Assembly: GCA_048499805.1 (NCBI GenBank)
Contig: JASNZF010000001.1
Coordinates: 1 to 64,000 of the forward strand
Direction of reading: 5' to 3'
DNA: 64,000 nt
Source: JAWXBA01 sp048499805
Lineage (GTDB): Bacteria; Gemmatimonadota; Gemmatimonadetes; Gemmatimonadales; GWC2-71-9
The position numbers and the translations under genes are program-made. Position 1 is the stretch's first letter; each line of letters begins with the position of its first letter. Below the pieces are notes generated by a model. That model ran no database searches. It had not been told where the DNA came from and saw nothing but the letters and a program-made list of their open reading frames with translations. Positions 53,705 to 61,571 of this stretch are shown piece after piece.

Positions 53705-54136
53705 GTGCGTCGCCTTGCCCCGATTGTTGCCGCACTCACCCTGGCCTGCTCGGTGGGGGCCCAGTCGGATCCCGGCCCCAACCTGCAGGTCGTCCCCCCT
53801 GGTGACGTGACCCTGCGTCAGGGGCAGACCGCCGAGGTTGCCTTGCCGGGCGGTCCCTCGGCGCTGTTCATCACGTTTGAGCGGATCGCCAGCGACTCGC
53901 GCTGCCCCAGCAACGTGCAGTGCGTCTGGGCCGGCGAGGTGGCCGTGCTCCTTCGCCTCTCGGGCGAGGCGAGCGGGGAACGGACATTGTACCTGCCCGG
54001 GGGGACCAGCGGCGCCTCCACCACCGACACCGGCCAGTATCGGCTGGAGCTGAAGGCGGTGACCCCGCACCCGGTGAGCGGTGCCGCGCAGACCGAACCC
54101 AACCGGATCACGTTGGGAATCTCTCCCAGGCCCTGA
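53705..54136 (+). CDS. Exported small beta-rich protein
   Basis: GTG 53705 gives 143 residues with a signal peptide (RRLAPIVAALTLACSVGAQ). The mature part is beta-rich with DVTLRQGQTAEVAL, a conserved DSRCPSNVQCVWAGEVAVLLRL segment whose two cysteines may form a disulfide, and a closing TEPNRITLGI. The SRCP...CVWAGEA pattern is known from many uncharacterised exported proteins; no function is assigned. Confidence 0.7.
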   Translation: MRRLAPIVAALTLACSVGAQSDPGPNLQVVPPGDVTLRQGQTAEVALPGGPSALFITFERIASDSRCPSNVQCVWAGEVAVLLRLSGEASGERTLYLPGGTSGASTTDTGQYRLELKAVTPHPVSGAAQTEPNRITLGISPRP

Positions 54137-54184
54137 GATCCAGCGGGTCCGGAGCCACCCTTGGCGGGGTGGTATCTTTCAGGC

Positions 54185-54946
54185 ATGACCCAAGCCAACT
54201 CCGGATCCGCCACCATCTCCATCGCCGACGGCATTGGCGCCATCACCTTTTCCCATCCCAAGAGCAATTCCCTCCCCGGTGTGCTGCTGGCGGAGATGGC
54301 CGAAGCCGTCACCCAGCTCGGCCTGGATCCCAGCGTCAAGGCGATCCTGATCCGCAGCGAGGGCAAGGCGTTCTGTGGCGGGGCCTCGTTCGAGGAGCTC
54401 CGGGCCATCGCGACCGCGGAGCAGGGCACGGCCTTCTTCAGCGGGTTCAAGAACCTGATCCTGGCGATGATCCGGGCCCCGAAGTTCGTGGTGACCCGGG
54501 TGCACGGTCGTGCCGTGGGCGGTGGGGTGGGAGTGGTGGCCGCCTCCGACTACGCCCTCGCGATGGAGGGGGCGGCGATCAAGTTGAGCGAGCTGGCGGT
54601 CGGGATCGGGCCGTTCGTGGTGGGCCCGGTGATCGAGCGGAAGATTGGGCTCGGTGCCTTCAGCGCGCTCTCGGTGGATGCCGACTGGCGCGACGCCAAC
54701 TGGGCCGGGCAGCACGGACTCTATGCCCGGGTGCTGCCGAGCCAGCCCGAGCTCGACACCGCCACTGCCGAGCTGCTCAAGCGCCTCAGCACCTTCAATC
54801 CCGAGGCAATGGCCCGGCTCAAGCAGGTCTTCTGGGAGGGCACCGAGCACTGGCCCGAGCTGCTGGCCCGGCGTGCCGCCGACAGCGGCACCCTCGTCCT
54901 CAGTGACTTCACCCGCGAGGCGATCGCCGCCGTGGGAAGGGCCTGA
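54185..54946 (+). CDS. Enoyl-CoA hydratase/isomerase family protein
   Basis: A 253-residue crotonase-fold protein from ATG 54185. Typical parts: AITFSHPKSNSLPGVLLAEMAEAV, AILIRSEGKAFCGGASFEELRAI (oxyanion loop) and VHGRAVGGGVGVVAASDYALAMEGAAIKLSELAVGIGPFVV. The catalytic Glu pair of hydratases is partly replaced (LSELAVGIGP keeps one Glu), so isomerase or other CoA chemistry is possible. It shares direction and close spacing with the nitrilase gene downstream (4 bases). Confidence 0.9.
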   Translation: MTQANSGSATISIADGIGAITFSHPKSNSLPGVLLAEMAEAVTQLGLDPSVKAILIRSEGKAFCGGASFEELRAIATAEQGTAFFSGFKNLILAMIRAPKFVVTRVHGRAVGGGVGVVAASDYALAMEGAAIKLSELAVGIGPFVVGPVIERKIGLGAFSALSVDADWRDANWAGQHGLYARVLPSQPELDTATAELLKRLSTFNPEAMARLKQVFWEGTEHWPELLARRAADSGTLVLSDFTREAIAAVGRA

Positions 54947-54950
54947 ATCC

Positions 54951-55835
54951 ATGGACCGCATTCGCGTGGCCTCGCTGCAGTACCTGATCCGGCCGGTGGA
55001 GACCTTCGGCCAGTTCGAGGAGCAGGTCAGCGGCCTGGTCGACACCGCCAGGGACTACGATGTCCACCTGGTGGTCTTCCCGGAGTACTTCACCCTCCAG
55101 CTGCTCACCCTGAACGACGTGCGTAGGCCGATTGCCGAACAGGTGCGACACCTGGCCGAGGAGCGGCCGCGGTTCGTGGAGCTGATGGCGGGGATGGCCC
55201 GGCGCAGTGGCATGCACATCGTGGCCGGCACGATCCCGTCCATCGGTGCGGACGGGCGCCTGATGAACGAATCGTACTTCTTCAGCCCGTCGGGTGAGCA
55301 TCGGGTCCAGGGCAAGCTGCACATGACCCGATTCGAGGTCGAGGATTTCAAGATCCAGCCCGCGCAGCGGTTCAAGGTGTTCGAGACCCCGTTCGGCCGA
55401 GTGGCGATCGCGATCTGCTATGACGTCGAGTTCCCCGAGATGGCGCGGGCGGCCGCCCGCCGGGGCGCCCACATCCTGGTGGTGCCGAGTTGCACCGACG
55501 ACCGCCAGGGGATGCTCCGGGTGCGCTACTGCGCCCAGGCCCGCGCGATCGAGAACCAGATGTACGTGGTGGTGTCCCATACGGTGGGATCGCTGCCGAT
55601 GGTCCCCGCGGTCTCGCTCAACTACGGCTCGGCGGCGATCTTCACGCCGTCGGACTTCGCCTTCTCGCGTGACGGAATCCTGGCCGAGGGGATCCCGAAC
55701 CAGGAGACGATGGTCATCGGCGAGCTCAACCTGAGCACGATCGGTGACTCGCGGGTGTCGGGCACCGTGCTGCCGCTGCTCGACAGCGAGCGGACGGCCC
55801 AGCTGCTCGAGACCGTTGACGTGGAGACCTTCTAG
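54951..55835 (+). CDS. Carbon-nitrogen hydrolase (nitrilase superfamily)
   Basis: A 294-residue protein from ATG 54951. Nitrilase triad: Glu in VVFPEYFTLQLLTL, Lys in GKLHMTRFEVEDF and Cys in AIAICYDVEFPEMARAAA; the CYDVEFPE form is typical of the branch that in other bacteria is fused to an N-terminal GNAT domain. Here the GNAT gene follows as a separate frame starting at the last base of the stop codon (TAGTG). Amide or omega-amide hydrolysis is likely; substrate unknown. Confidence 0.92.
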   Translation: MDRIRVASLQYLIRPVETFGQFEEQVSGLVDTARDYDVHLVVFPEYFTLQLLTLNDVRRPIAEQVRHLAEERPRFVELMAGMARRSGMHIVAGTIPSIGADGRLMNESYFFSPSGEHRVQGKLHMTRFEVEDFKIQPAQRFKVFETPFGRVAIAICYDVEFPEMARAAARRGAHILVVPSCTDDRQGMLRVRYCAQARAIENQMYVVVSHTVGSLPMVPAVSLNYGSAAIFTPSDFAFSRDGILAEGIPNQETMVIGELNLSTIGDSRVSGTVLPLLDSERTAQLLETVDVETF

Positions 55836-56509
55836 TGCGCCCGGCGGGCATCGAGGTGCGCCAGACCACCACCGCCGACCTGGCGGGGATCATCGCCGTC
55901 TGCGAGGCGGTGTACCCCGAGAGCAAGCCGTGGCGCATGGAGCAGCTCGAGTCGCACCTGCGGGTCTTTCCCGAGGGCCAGCTCGTGGCGGTGGCCGAGG
56001 ACGGCCGGGTGCTGGGCGCGGCGTCGAGCCTGATCATCCGGTGGCAGGACTACGAGGTCACCGAGAACTGGGGCAGTTTCACCGATCACGGGATGTTCAC
56101 CAACCATGACCCGGCGGGCCGCACGCTCTATGGCGCCGAGGTGATGGTCCATCCTGACGCCCAGGGCCAGGGGATCGGGCATCAGCTGTACGTGGAGCGC
56201 CGCAACATCGTCCGCACGCTGGGGCTGCTGCGGATCCGGGCCGGGGCGCGGCTGCGCGGGTACAGCCGGTACGCCGAGACCCTGGACGCCGGCGAATACA
56301 CGAGAAAGGTCGTGGCGAACGAGATCTACGACCCCACCCTGACCTTCCAGCTGCGGCACGGCTTTCACGTCTTCTCCGTGATCCCCAACTACCTGCTCCA
56401 CGATCCCGAGAGTCTCGGCTGGGCCGCGATCATCGAGTGGCTGAACCGGGACGCCGCGACCCCTGAGGAGATTGCGACCGCCGAGGAGCGGTGGGCGCGG
56501 TGGGCGTAG
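55835..56509 (+). CDS. GNAT acetyltransferase paired with nitrilase
   Basis: GTG 55835 overlaps the nitrilase stop by one base and gives 224 residues. GNAT pattern: VRQTTTADLAGIIAVCEAVYP, LVAVAEDGRVLGAASSLII, GAEVMVHPDAQGQGIGHQLYVERRNIV (acetyl-CoA loop) and TFQLRHGFHVFSVIPNYL. This is the form seen as the N-terminal half of fused GNAT-nitrilase proteins. Here the order is reversed and the halves are split, so the two products probably act as a complex or on the same substrate. Confidence 0.9.
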   Translation: MRPAGIEVRQTTTADLAGIIAVCEAVYPESKPWRMEQLESHLRVFPEGQLVAVAEDGRVLGAASSLIIRWQDYEVTENWGSFTDHGMFTNHDPAGRTLYGAEVMVHPDAQGQGIGHQLYVERRNIVRTLGLLRIRAGARLRGYSRYAETLDAGEYTRKVVANEIYDPTLTFQLRHGFHVFSVIPNYLLHDPESLGWAAIIEWLNRDAATPEEIATAEERWARWA

Positions 56510-56540
56510 AGACCCTGTGGGCTGATTCGGTCAGCAATCG

Positions 56541-59171
56541 CTACTCGGCCCGCAGCGGCAGGGCCGGTGGCACCCGCGCCGCTCGCCAGGCTGGCACGAG
56601 GCAGGCCACGATGGCCACGACCGCCAGGATGCCAACCACCGCCAGGTAGGTCACCGGGTCCAGCGGGGGCACGCCAAAGAGCATCGCCCCGATCGCCGCG
56701 CTCGCGGCGACGGCCCCCGCCAATCCCACCAGCACGCCGGTCCCCGCCAGCGCCAACCCCTGGCGCAGCACCAGGCCCAGCAGGTTCCCGCGCGAGGCAC
56801 CCAGTGCCGCCCGCACCCCGATCTCGCGGGTGCGCTCGGTCACCATGCCGGCCAGCACGCCGTAGAGCCCCAGCGCCGCCAGCACCAGGGCGGCCCCGGC
56901 GAAGTACTGGAAGATCACCAGCGCAAAGCGCCGCTCCGCCGCCGAGGCGTCCACCAGTTCCGTCATCAGCGCCTGGCGCACCACCGGCTGCCCGCGGTCC
57001 ACTGACCAGACCGCCGCACGCACCGCGGCTGGTGCCGCTGCCAACCCACCACGCCCGCGTACCACCAGCGACATCGCGGACTCCGCAAACGGCCACTGCC
57101 CCGGCGTGACATACACCGCCTCGGCATCGCTGAGCGCCAGCGACTCCTGGCGCACGTCGCCCACCACCCCGACAATGGTGTAGGGACCGTTCTCCCCGAT
57201 CACCACCTGCTGCCCCAACGGGTCCCGGCCCGGCAGCCGGCGCCGTGCCAACGACTCGCTGATCACCGCCGACAGTGCCGTGCCATCCCGGTCGCCCTCG
57301 TTCAGGAGCCGCCCCTGCCGGAGGGGAATCCCCATCACCGTGAAATACCCCGGACTCACGGCGTAGCGAAAGGTGCCCCGCTCCTCTCCGGGATCGGTGC
57401 CCACCGGCGGCTGGAAGTGGAGGCCATACAGGTCGAGGTCACCGCTCAGCGGCAACTGGCTGGTAAACGCCGCAGCGTCGATTCCCGGTGCCTCGCGCAC
57501 CGCCGTGAGGGCGTCGGCATAGAAGCGGTCGGAGGCTGCGTCGTCGGCCAGGCGACGGTCCGCCGCCTGCACTTGCATGGTGAGCACGCCAGCGGGCTCC
57601 AACCCGAGCGGCACGTCGAGCAGCCGCCCCATGCTGCGCAGGAGCAGTCCGGAGCAGACCAGGAGGACCAGTGCCAACGCCACCTGGCCGATGACGAGGC
57701 CCGCCCGGAGCCGGTGGTGCCCGGTGCGGGTGTGGCGGGCGCTCGACCCGATCGCGTTACCGGACCGGAGCGCGGCCCGAGCCGGGATCACCCCAAGCAC
57801 CACTCCGATCACCACCGTCAGTCCGATCCCGAACGCCAGCGTTGCCGGATCCAGGCCGACCGGCCCCACGCCCGGCAACGCTGCCGGACTCAGCGCCACC
57901 AGTCCCCGCGCGCCGAGCGCCGCCACCCCCAGACCGGCCACCCCACCCCAGCCCGCCAGGAAGAGGCTTTCGGTCACCGCCTGTCGCACCAGCCGGGCGG
58001 AGCCGGCGCCGAGCATCGCGCGCAGCGCATACTCGGACTGGCGCCGGGCCCCCCGGGCCAGCAGCAGGTTGGTCACGTTGACGCAGGCGATCACCAGGAT
58101 CAGTCCCACCGCGCCGAGGATCGCCAGCAGCACCGGCCGCACCTCGCGGGTCAGGTCGGCATGCAGCGGCACAACCTGGAGGCCATTGGAGAGCGCCGCC
58201 CACGCCACCCGGGGATGCTCGTCAACCGGCTGGCCGGCGATCCGCCCCAGTTCCCTGGCGGCATCGGTCGCGACGATCCCCGGTCGGAGCCGTCCGATCA
58301 TCCCCAGGTGGTGCCCCCAGGCGCGACCCTCAGCCGGGTCATACTGCAGCGGCGTCCAGATCTCCGCGTCGGATCGCAGCAGGTCCTGGAAATCGCGCGG
58401 CATCACGCCCACCACCTCGTAGCTCACCCCGCCCAGGATGAGCGACCGGCCGATGACGGCGGGATCACCCTCGAAGCGGCGGAGCCAGAGGCCGTGGCCC
58501 AGGATCACTCGAGGGGGTGCGCCGGCTCGGTCGTCCAATTCCCGGAAATCGCGGCCCAGCGACGGGGCCTTCCCAAGGACTTGGAAGTACTCCCAACTCA
58601 CCCGCTGCCCTTCCAGGCGCTCCGGTTCGGTCGCGCCCGGAAGGGTGGGCTGCCAGGGTCGGTAGACCGCCAGGGCGTCGAAGGTGGTCGCTCGGTCGGC
58701 CAGCTCGCGGTGGGTGTTGAAGGTGACGTCAAGGCGGAGCCCGTCGGTCCCCTGGTCCCAGACGGTCACGATCCGCTGGCCGTCCGGGTACGGCAGCGGC
58801 CGGAAGAGGACCGGTCCGACCACGCTCATGATCGCGGTACTCGCGCCCAGTCCCAACGCCAGCGTCAGGACGATCATCAGGCTGGCACCAGGCTCGGTCC
58901 GGAGCCGGCGGGCGGCCTGGCGCAGGTCGGCCAGGAATTCCGCCACCAGCTGCTCCCACCCGAAGCCCCGCACCGCCTCGGTCGCGGCGGCAGGGCTGCC
59001 CATCTCCAGCCGGGCCGCGCGGTGGGCCGCCTCCGGCGTCAGGCCGCGCGCCCGGTGCTCGGCAGCGGACTGTTCCAGGTAGTCTGCCACCTCGTCGGCC
59101 GCGTCGCGGGCGGCGGCGTCCCGGCCGAACAACCGACGGAGCCCAATGGTGATCTGGCGCCAGGGGGCCAT
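56541..59171 (-). CDS. MacB/FtsX-like permease (ADOP family)
   Basis: ATG 59171 gives 876 residues. ADOP head in the first 80 residues (DAADEVADYLEQSAAEHRARGLTPEAAHRAARLEMGS), MacB periplasmic core after the helix LMIVLTLALGLGASTAIMSVV, FtsX domains near 330-420 (LILVIACVNVTNLLLARGARRQSEYALRAMLGAGSARLVRQAVTE) and at the C-terminus (LVLAALGLYGVLAGMVTERTREIGVRAALGASR). Same family as 47704-50400 but only moderately similar. Starts 3 bases after the padR stop, so the two are co-transcribed. Confidence 0.94.
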   Translation of the reverse strand: MAPWRQITIGLRRLFGRDAAARDAADEVADYLEQSAAEHRARGLTPEAAHRAARLEMGSPAAATEAVRGFGWEQLVAEFLADLRQAARRLRTEPGASLMIVLTLALGLGASTAIMSVVGPVLFRPLPYPDGQRIVTVWDQGTDGLRLDVTFNTHRELADRATTFDALAVYRPWQPTLPGATEPERLEGQRVSWEYFQVLGKAPSLGRDFRELDDRAGAPPRVILGHGLWLRRFEGDPAVIGRSLILGGVSYEVVGVMPRDFQDLLRSDAEIWTPLQYDPAEGRAWGHHLGMIGRLRPGIVATDAARELGRIAGQPVDEHPRVAWAALSNGLQVVPLHADLTREVRPVLLAILGAVGLILVIACVNVTNLLLARGARRQSEYALRAMLGAGSARLVRQAVTESLFLAGWGGVAGLGVAALGARGLVALSPAALPGVGPVGLDPATLAFGIGLTVVIGVVLGVIPARAALRSGNAIGSSARHTRTGHHRLRAGLVIGQVALALVLLVCSGLLLRSMGRLLDVPLGLEPAGVLTMQVQAADRRLADDAASDRFYADALTAVREAPGIDAAAFTSQLPLSGDLDLYGLHFQPPVGTDPGEERGTFRYAVSPGYFTVMGIPLRQGRLLNEGDRDGTALSAVISESLARRRLPGRDPLGQQVVIGENGPYTIVGVVGDVRQESLALSDAEAVYVTPGQWPFAESAMSLVVRGRGGLAAAPAAVRAAVWSVDRGQPVVRQALMTELVDASAAERRFALVIFQYFAGAALVLAALGLYGVLAGMVTERTREIGVRAALGASRGNLLGLVLRQGLALAGTGVLVGLAGAVAASAAIGAMLFGVPPLDPVTYLAVVGILAVVAIVACLVPAWRAARVPPALPLRAE

Positions 59172-59174
59172 GTC

Positions 59175-59528
59175 TCAGCCCTCGGCCTTGAGGAGCCTGG
59201 CCACCGCCGCGGAGCGGCGGGCCCAATCGGCGGACTCCTCACCCAGTTGCCGGCGGCCCGCGCGGGTCAGGGTGTAGTATCGACCGCGCCGGCCGCTCTC
59301 GGTCCGGCGCCATTCGGCATCGAGCCAGCCGGCCCGTTCCAGGCGCTGCAACGCGGTCAGGAGCGAGCCGGGGTTCACCTTGAAGACCCCCCGGGAGATC
59401 TGCTCGATCCGGCGGGCGATGCCAAAGCCGTGAAGCGGCTCCAGGCTCAGGGTCTTGAGGATGAGGAGATCCAGGGTACCCTGGATGACATCGGTGTTGG
59501 GCGGTGGCACGGCAGCTCCCGGCGGCAT
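59175..59528 (-). CDS. PadR-family transcriptional regulator
   Basis: A 117-residue winged-helix regulator from ATG 59528. PadR pattern: VIQGTLDLLILKTLSLEPLHGFGIARRIEQISRGVFKVNPGSLLTALQRLERAGWLDAEW, then the wing ESGRRGRYYTLTRAGRRQL. It is upstream of and nearly contiguous with the permease gene it probably represses. Confidence 0.94.
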   Translation of the reverse strand: MPPGAAVPPPNTDVIQGTLDLLILKTLSLEPLHGFGIARRIEQISRGVFKVNPGSLLTALQRLERAGWLDAEWRRTESGRRGRYYTLTRAGRRQLGEESADWARRSAAVARLLKAEG

Positions 59529-59650
59529 GGACCGGGCGATGATACCCCCTCTACCTCTTGATTGTCAAGATGTGACGATCAGGGGGAGTCCGTCGGGGCC
59601 GGCCGCCGCGCCGCGGGCACCGTCCCGTGCCGGAGATGACTCCTCGCACC

Positions 59651-60556
59651 TCAGCGCAGCAACGTGCGCACATCGTCCCACCCGTAGGTCCCGCTGAAGT
59701 GCCCACGATCGTCCGGGAGCCGCCGCCCCCCCAGATGATCATAGAAGCCAAGGGTCGGGTTCCCCAGGTCGGCGAAGAGGATGCATGACTCCATGCCGCG
59801 CTCCAGGAAGCGGCGTGCCGCTTCGGCCATCATCCTCCGGCCCAGGCCCAAGCCGTGGTACTCCCAGCGCAGGTAGATCTTGCTGAGTTGACCCGCGAAG
59901 TCTCCCTCGTCGGGGCGACCGGCGGCGAACCCGATCAATCGCCCGTGCTGGTCCTCGAGGACGAGCACGAAGTCCCGGCGGGTTTCCTGGGCGAAGACCT
60001 GCTCCCACTGCCAGGTGCGGGTGGCGACGGTCGGGCCGCGGGTGGTGTGGTAGGTCGCATTCCAGGTCGTGACGTGGAGTTCCGCCAGTGCGGGGATGTC
60101 GGCAGGGACGGCGTCGCGACAGGTGATCGCCTCGAGCGACTCCCCGCGTTCCCGGAGCCGGCGCGCATTGCTGGCACCGGTAGGGCGGGAGCGGGCCCGG
60201 AACCAGCGCACCGCCCCTGCCAGGCGCGACTGCAGGCGCTCCCGCCATGTCACGGCTTGGGGCGTGTACTCCTCCACGCGGACGGCATCGACCGTGCCAT
60301 GCAGGTCCCCGAACTGGTATCGGAGTCGCAGGGTGCGGCCATCAAGGCGGCCGGTGATCCGGAATGGAGTTGACCCGCCGTCGGCTGCCGTTCGCTCGCC
60401 GAGGAGGGTGACCGTTTCGTTCCGGGGGTCGAACCGGCCCTCACGAATCGGCGCGTCGTGCCGGCCGGGGTTGGCGACACCCCGCACGGTGCCGTCCGGA
60501 TCGACGGTGAGGTCGAGCAGGACCTGCGTCGGCTTGCCCCAGCGCCCACTGATCAT
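59651..60556 (-). CDS. GNAT acetyltransferase with N-terminal beta domain
   Basis: A 301-residue two-part protein from ATG 60556. Residues 1-95 form an all-beta unit (QVLLDLTVDPDGTVRGVANPGRHDAPIREGRFDPRNETVTLLGE, then GRLDGRTLRLRYQFGDLHGTVDAVRVE) of the type seen in secreted or hydrolase-associated proteins. Residues about 140-300 are GNAT: ITCRDAVPADIPALAELHVTTWNATY, YLRWEYHGLGLGRRMMAEAARRFLERG and NPTLGFYDHLGGRRL. The combination is uncommon and could be a fusion of two genes. Confidence 0.85.
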   Translation of the reverse strand: MISGRWGKPTQVLLDLTVDPDGTVRGVANPGRHDAPIREGRFDPRNETVTLLGERTAADGGSTPFRITGRLDGRTLRLRYQFGDLHGTVDAVRVEEYTPQAVTWRERLQSRLAGAVRWFRARSRPTGASNARRLRERGESLEAITCRDAVPADIPALAELHVTTWNATYHTTRGPTVATRTWQWEQVFAQETRRDFVLVLEDQHGRLIGFAAGRPDEGDFAGQLSKIYLRWEYHGLGLGRRMMAEAARRFLERGMESCILFADLGNPTLGFYDHLGGRRLPDDRGHFSGTYGWDDVRTLLR

Positions 60557-60571
60557 CCGGTCAACGCCCCT

Positions 60572-60982
60572 TCAGGTGGACTGGGTCGACGCGGGCGGCG
60601 CTTGGTCATGTCCGACAAGCAGGCGATCGACCCCCGCAGCCACACCGACCCCAACGGCGTAACAGGCCAGGTCACTCCAAAGGAACCCGCTGCCGAGTGC
60701 CAGGGCGCCGAGGCGCGTCTGGCGAATGGCATCGATCCACCCCGCGTGATACAGCTGGCTGATTTCCACCCCCACCGCGATGCCCAGCGCCCCGATCGCG
60801 AGCCCCCTCGTCCGGGCCCGGGGCCAGAGCATCGCCAGCAGCCAGAAGACCATCGCCGCCCAGAGCGTGTCGCCGGCATACCGAGCCACGAATGCCGGGA
60901 GGAAGTGCGGAAAGCGGCGGGAGGCCAGGCCGGCTACGATGGTCAGGGCTGCGAGGGCGGCGTAGAGCGGGAACGCGCGCAT
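60572..60982 (-). CDS. DUF2809 family membrane protein
   Basis: ATG 60982 gives 136 residues with four membrane helices (LYAALAALTIVAGLAS, GDTLWAAMVFWLLAMLWP, GLAIGALGIAVGVEISQLY, LWSDLACYAVGVGVAAGVDRLL). The RYAGDTLWAAMVFW and EISQLYHAGWIDAIRQTRLGALALGSGFLWSDLACY segments are typical of DUF2809, also related to VanZ-like proteins. Function unknown. Confidence 0.87.
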   Translation of the reverse strand: MRAFPLYAALAALTIVAGLASRRFPHFLPAFVARYAGDTLWAAMVFWLLAMLWPRARTRGLAIGALGIAVGVEISQLYHAGWIDAIRQTRLGALALGSGFLWSDLACYAVGVGVAAGVDRLLVGHDQAPPASTQST

Positions 60983-61029
60983 GGGGAGGGGGCCTCCGAG
61001 CGCGGGGCCTGCCCCGGCGCCCGCGCTCG

Positions 61030-61560
61030 TCAACGGCCGGCCTGTTCCACCACCCGGGCGATCGCCCGGATGGTGTTGAGGTTGCGCGTCGTCGCCGGCA
61101 CTCCGAAGAGGGCGTCCACCTTGCCAAGATTCGCGACGGCGGGCATTTCCCGGCGGTACTGCCCGAGCACGAACCGCTGCTCGCGAGCCAGGAGCTGGAC
61201 CAGCCACCGGCCGGAAGGGGGAATGGCATGCGGCAACGCGGGCACGGTGCGGGGTGCCGCCGCGAGCACGCTGACGAATTGGACGATCTCGGGGCCGGAC
61301 TCGGCTGTGCCCCACGCCTCGTGCGTCAGCAGCCTGGCCACCGCGCGCCCCTCGCAGATCACGATCTCGGCCTCAAATGGCAGGCGCCGGGCAACCTCAG
61401 CCCGCAGCGCCGCCCGCGGCACCGGCTGACGAATCACGAAGGTTCCGGCCGCGCCGATATTGACGGCACCAAGATGCTGGAGGTGGCTTGCGAGCACGGA
61501 CGGCCGAAAGGTCCGGTGCCCGCCGACATTGACTCCCCTGAGCAGGACCACGAGCGCCAT
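61030..61560 (-). CDS. DUF1697 family protein
   Basis: ATG 61560 gives 176 residues. DUF1697 marks: ALVVLLRGVNVGGHRTFRPSVLASHLQHLGAVNIGAAGTFVIRQ (usually RGINVGG...NIQSGNVVF), LPFEAEIVICEG and the C-terminal ARNLNTIRAI-like TTRNLNTIRAIARVVEQ. The family is small, cytoplasmic and of unknown function. Confidence 0.9.
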   Translation of the reverse strand: MALVVLLRGVNVGGHRTFRPSVLASHLQHLGAVNIGAAGTFVIRQPVPRAALRAEVARRLPFEAEIVICEGRAVARLLTHEAWGTAESGPEIVQFVSVLAAAPRTVPALPHAIPPSGRWLVQLLAREQRFVLGQYRREMPAVANLGKVDALFGVPATTRNLNTIRAIARVVEQAGR

Positions 61561-61571
61561 GGCTGCCGCCG

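Noticed and set aside
57417..59561. 714-codon plus-strand open frame
   Set aside because: Antisense of the second permease/PadR unit, no domain pattern.
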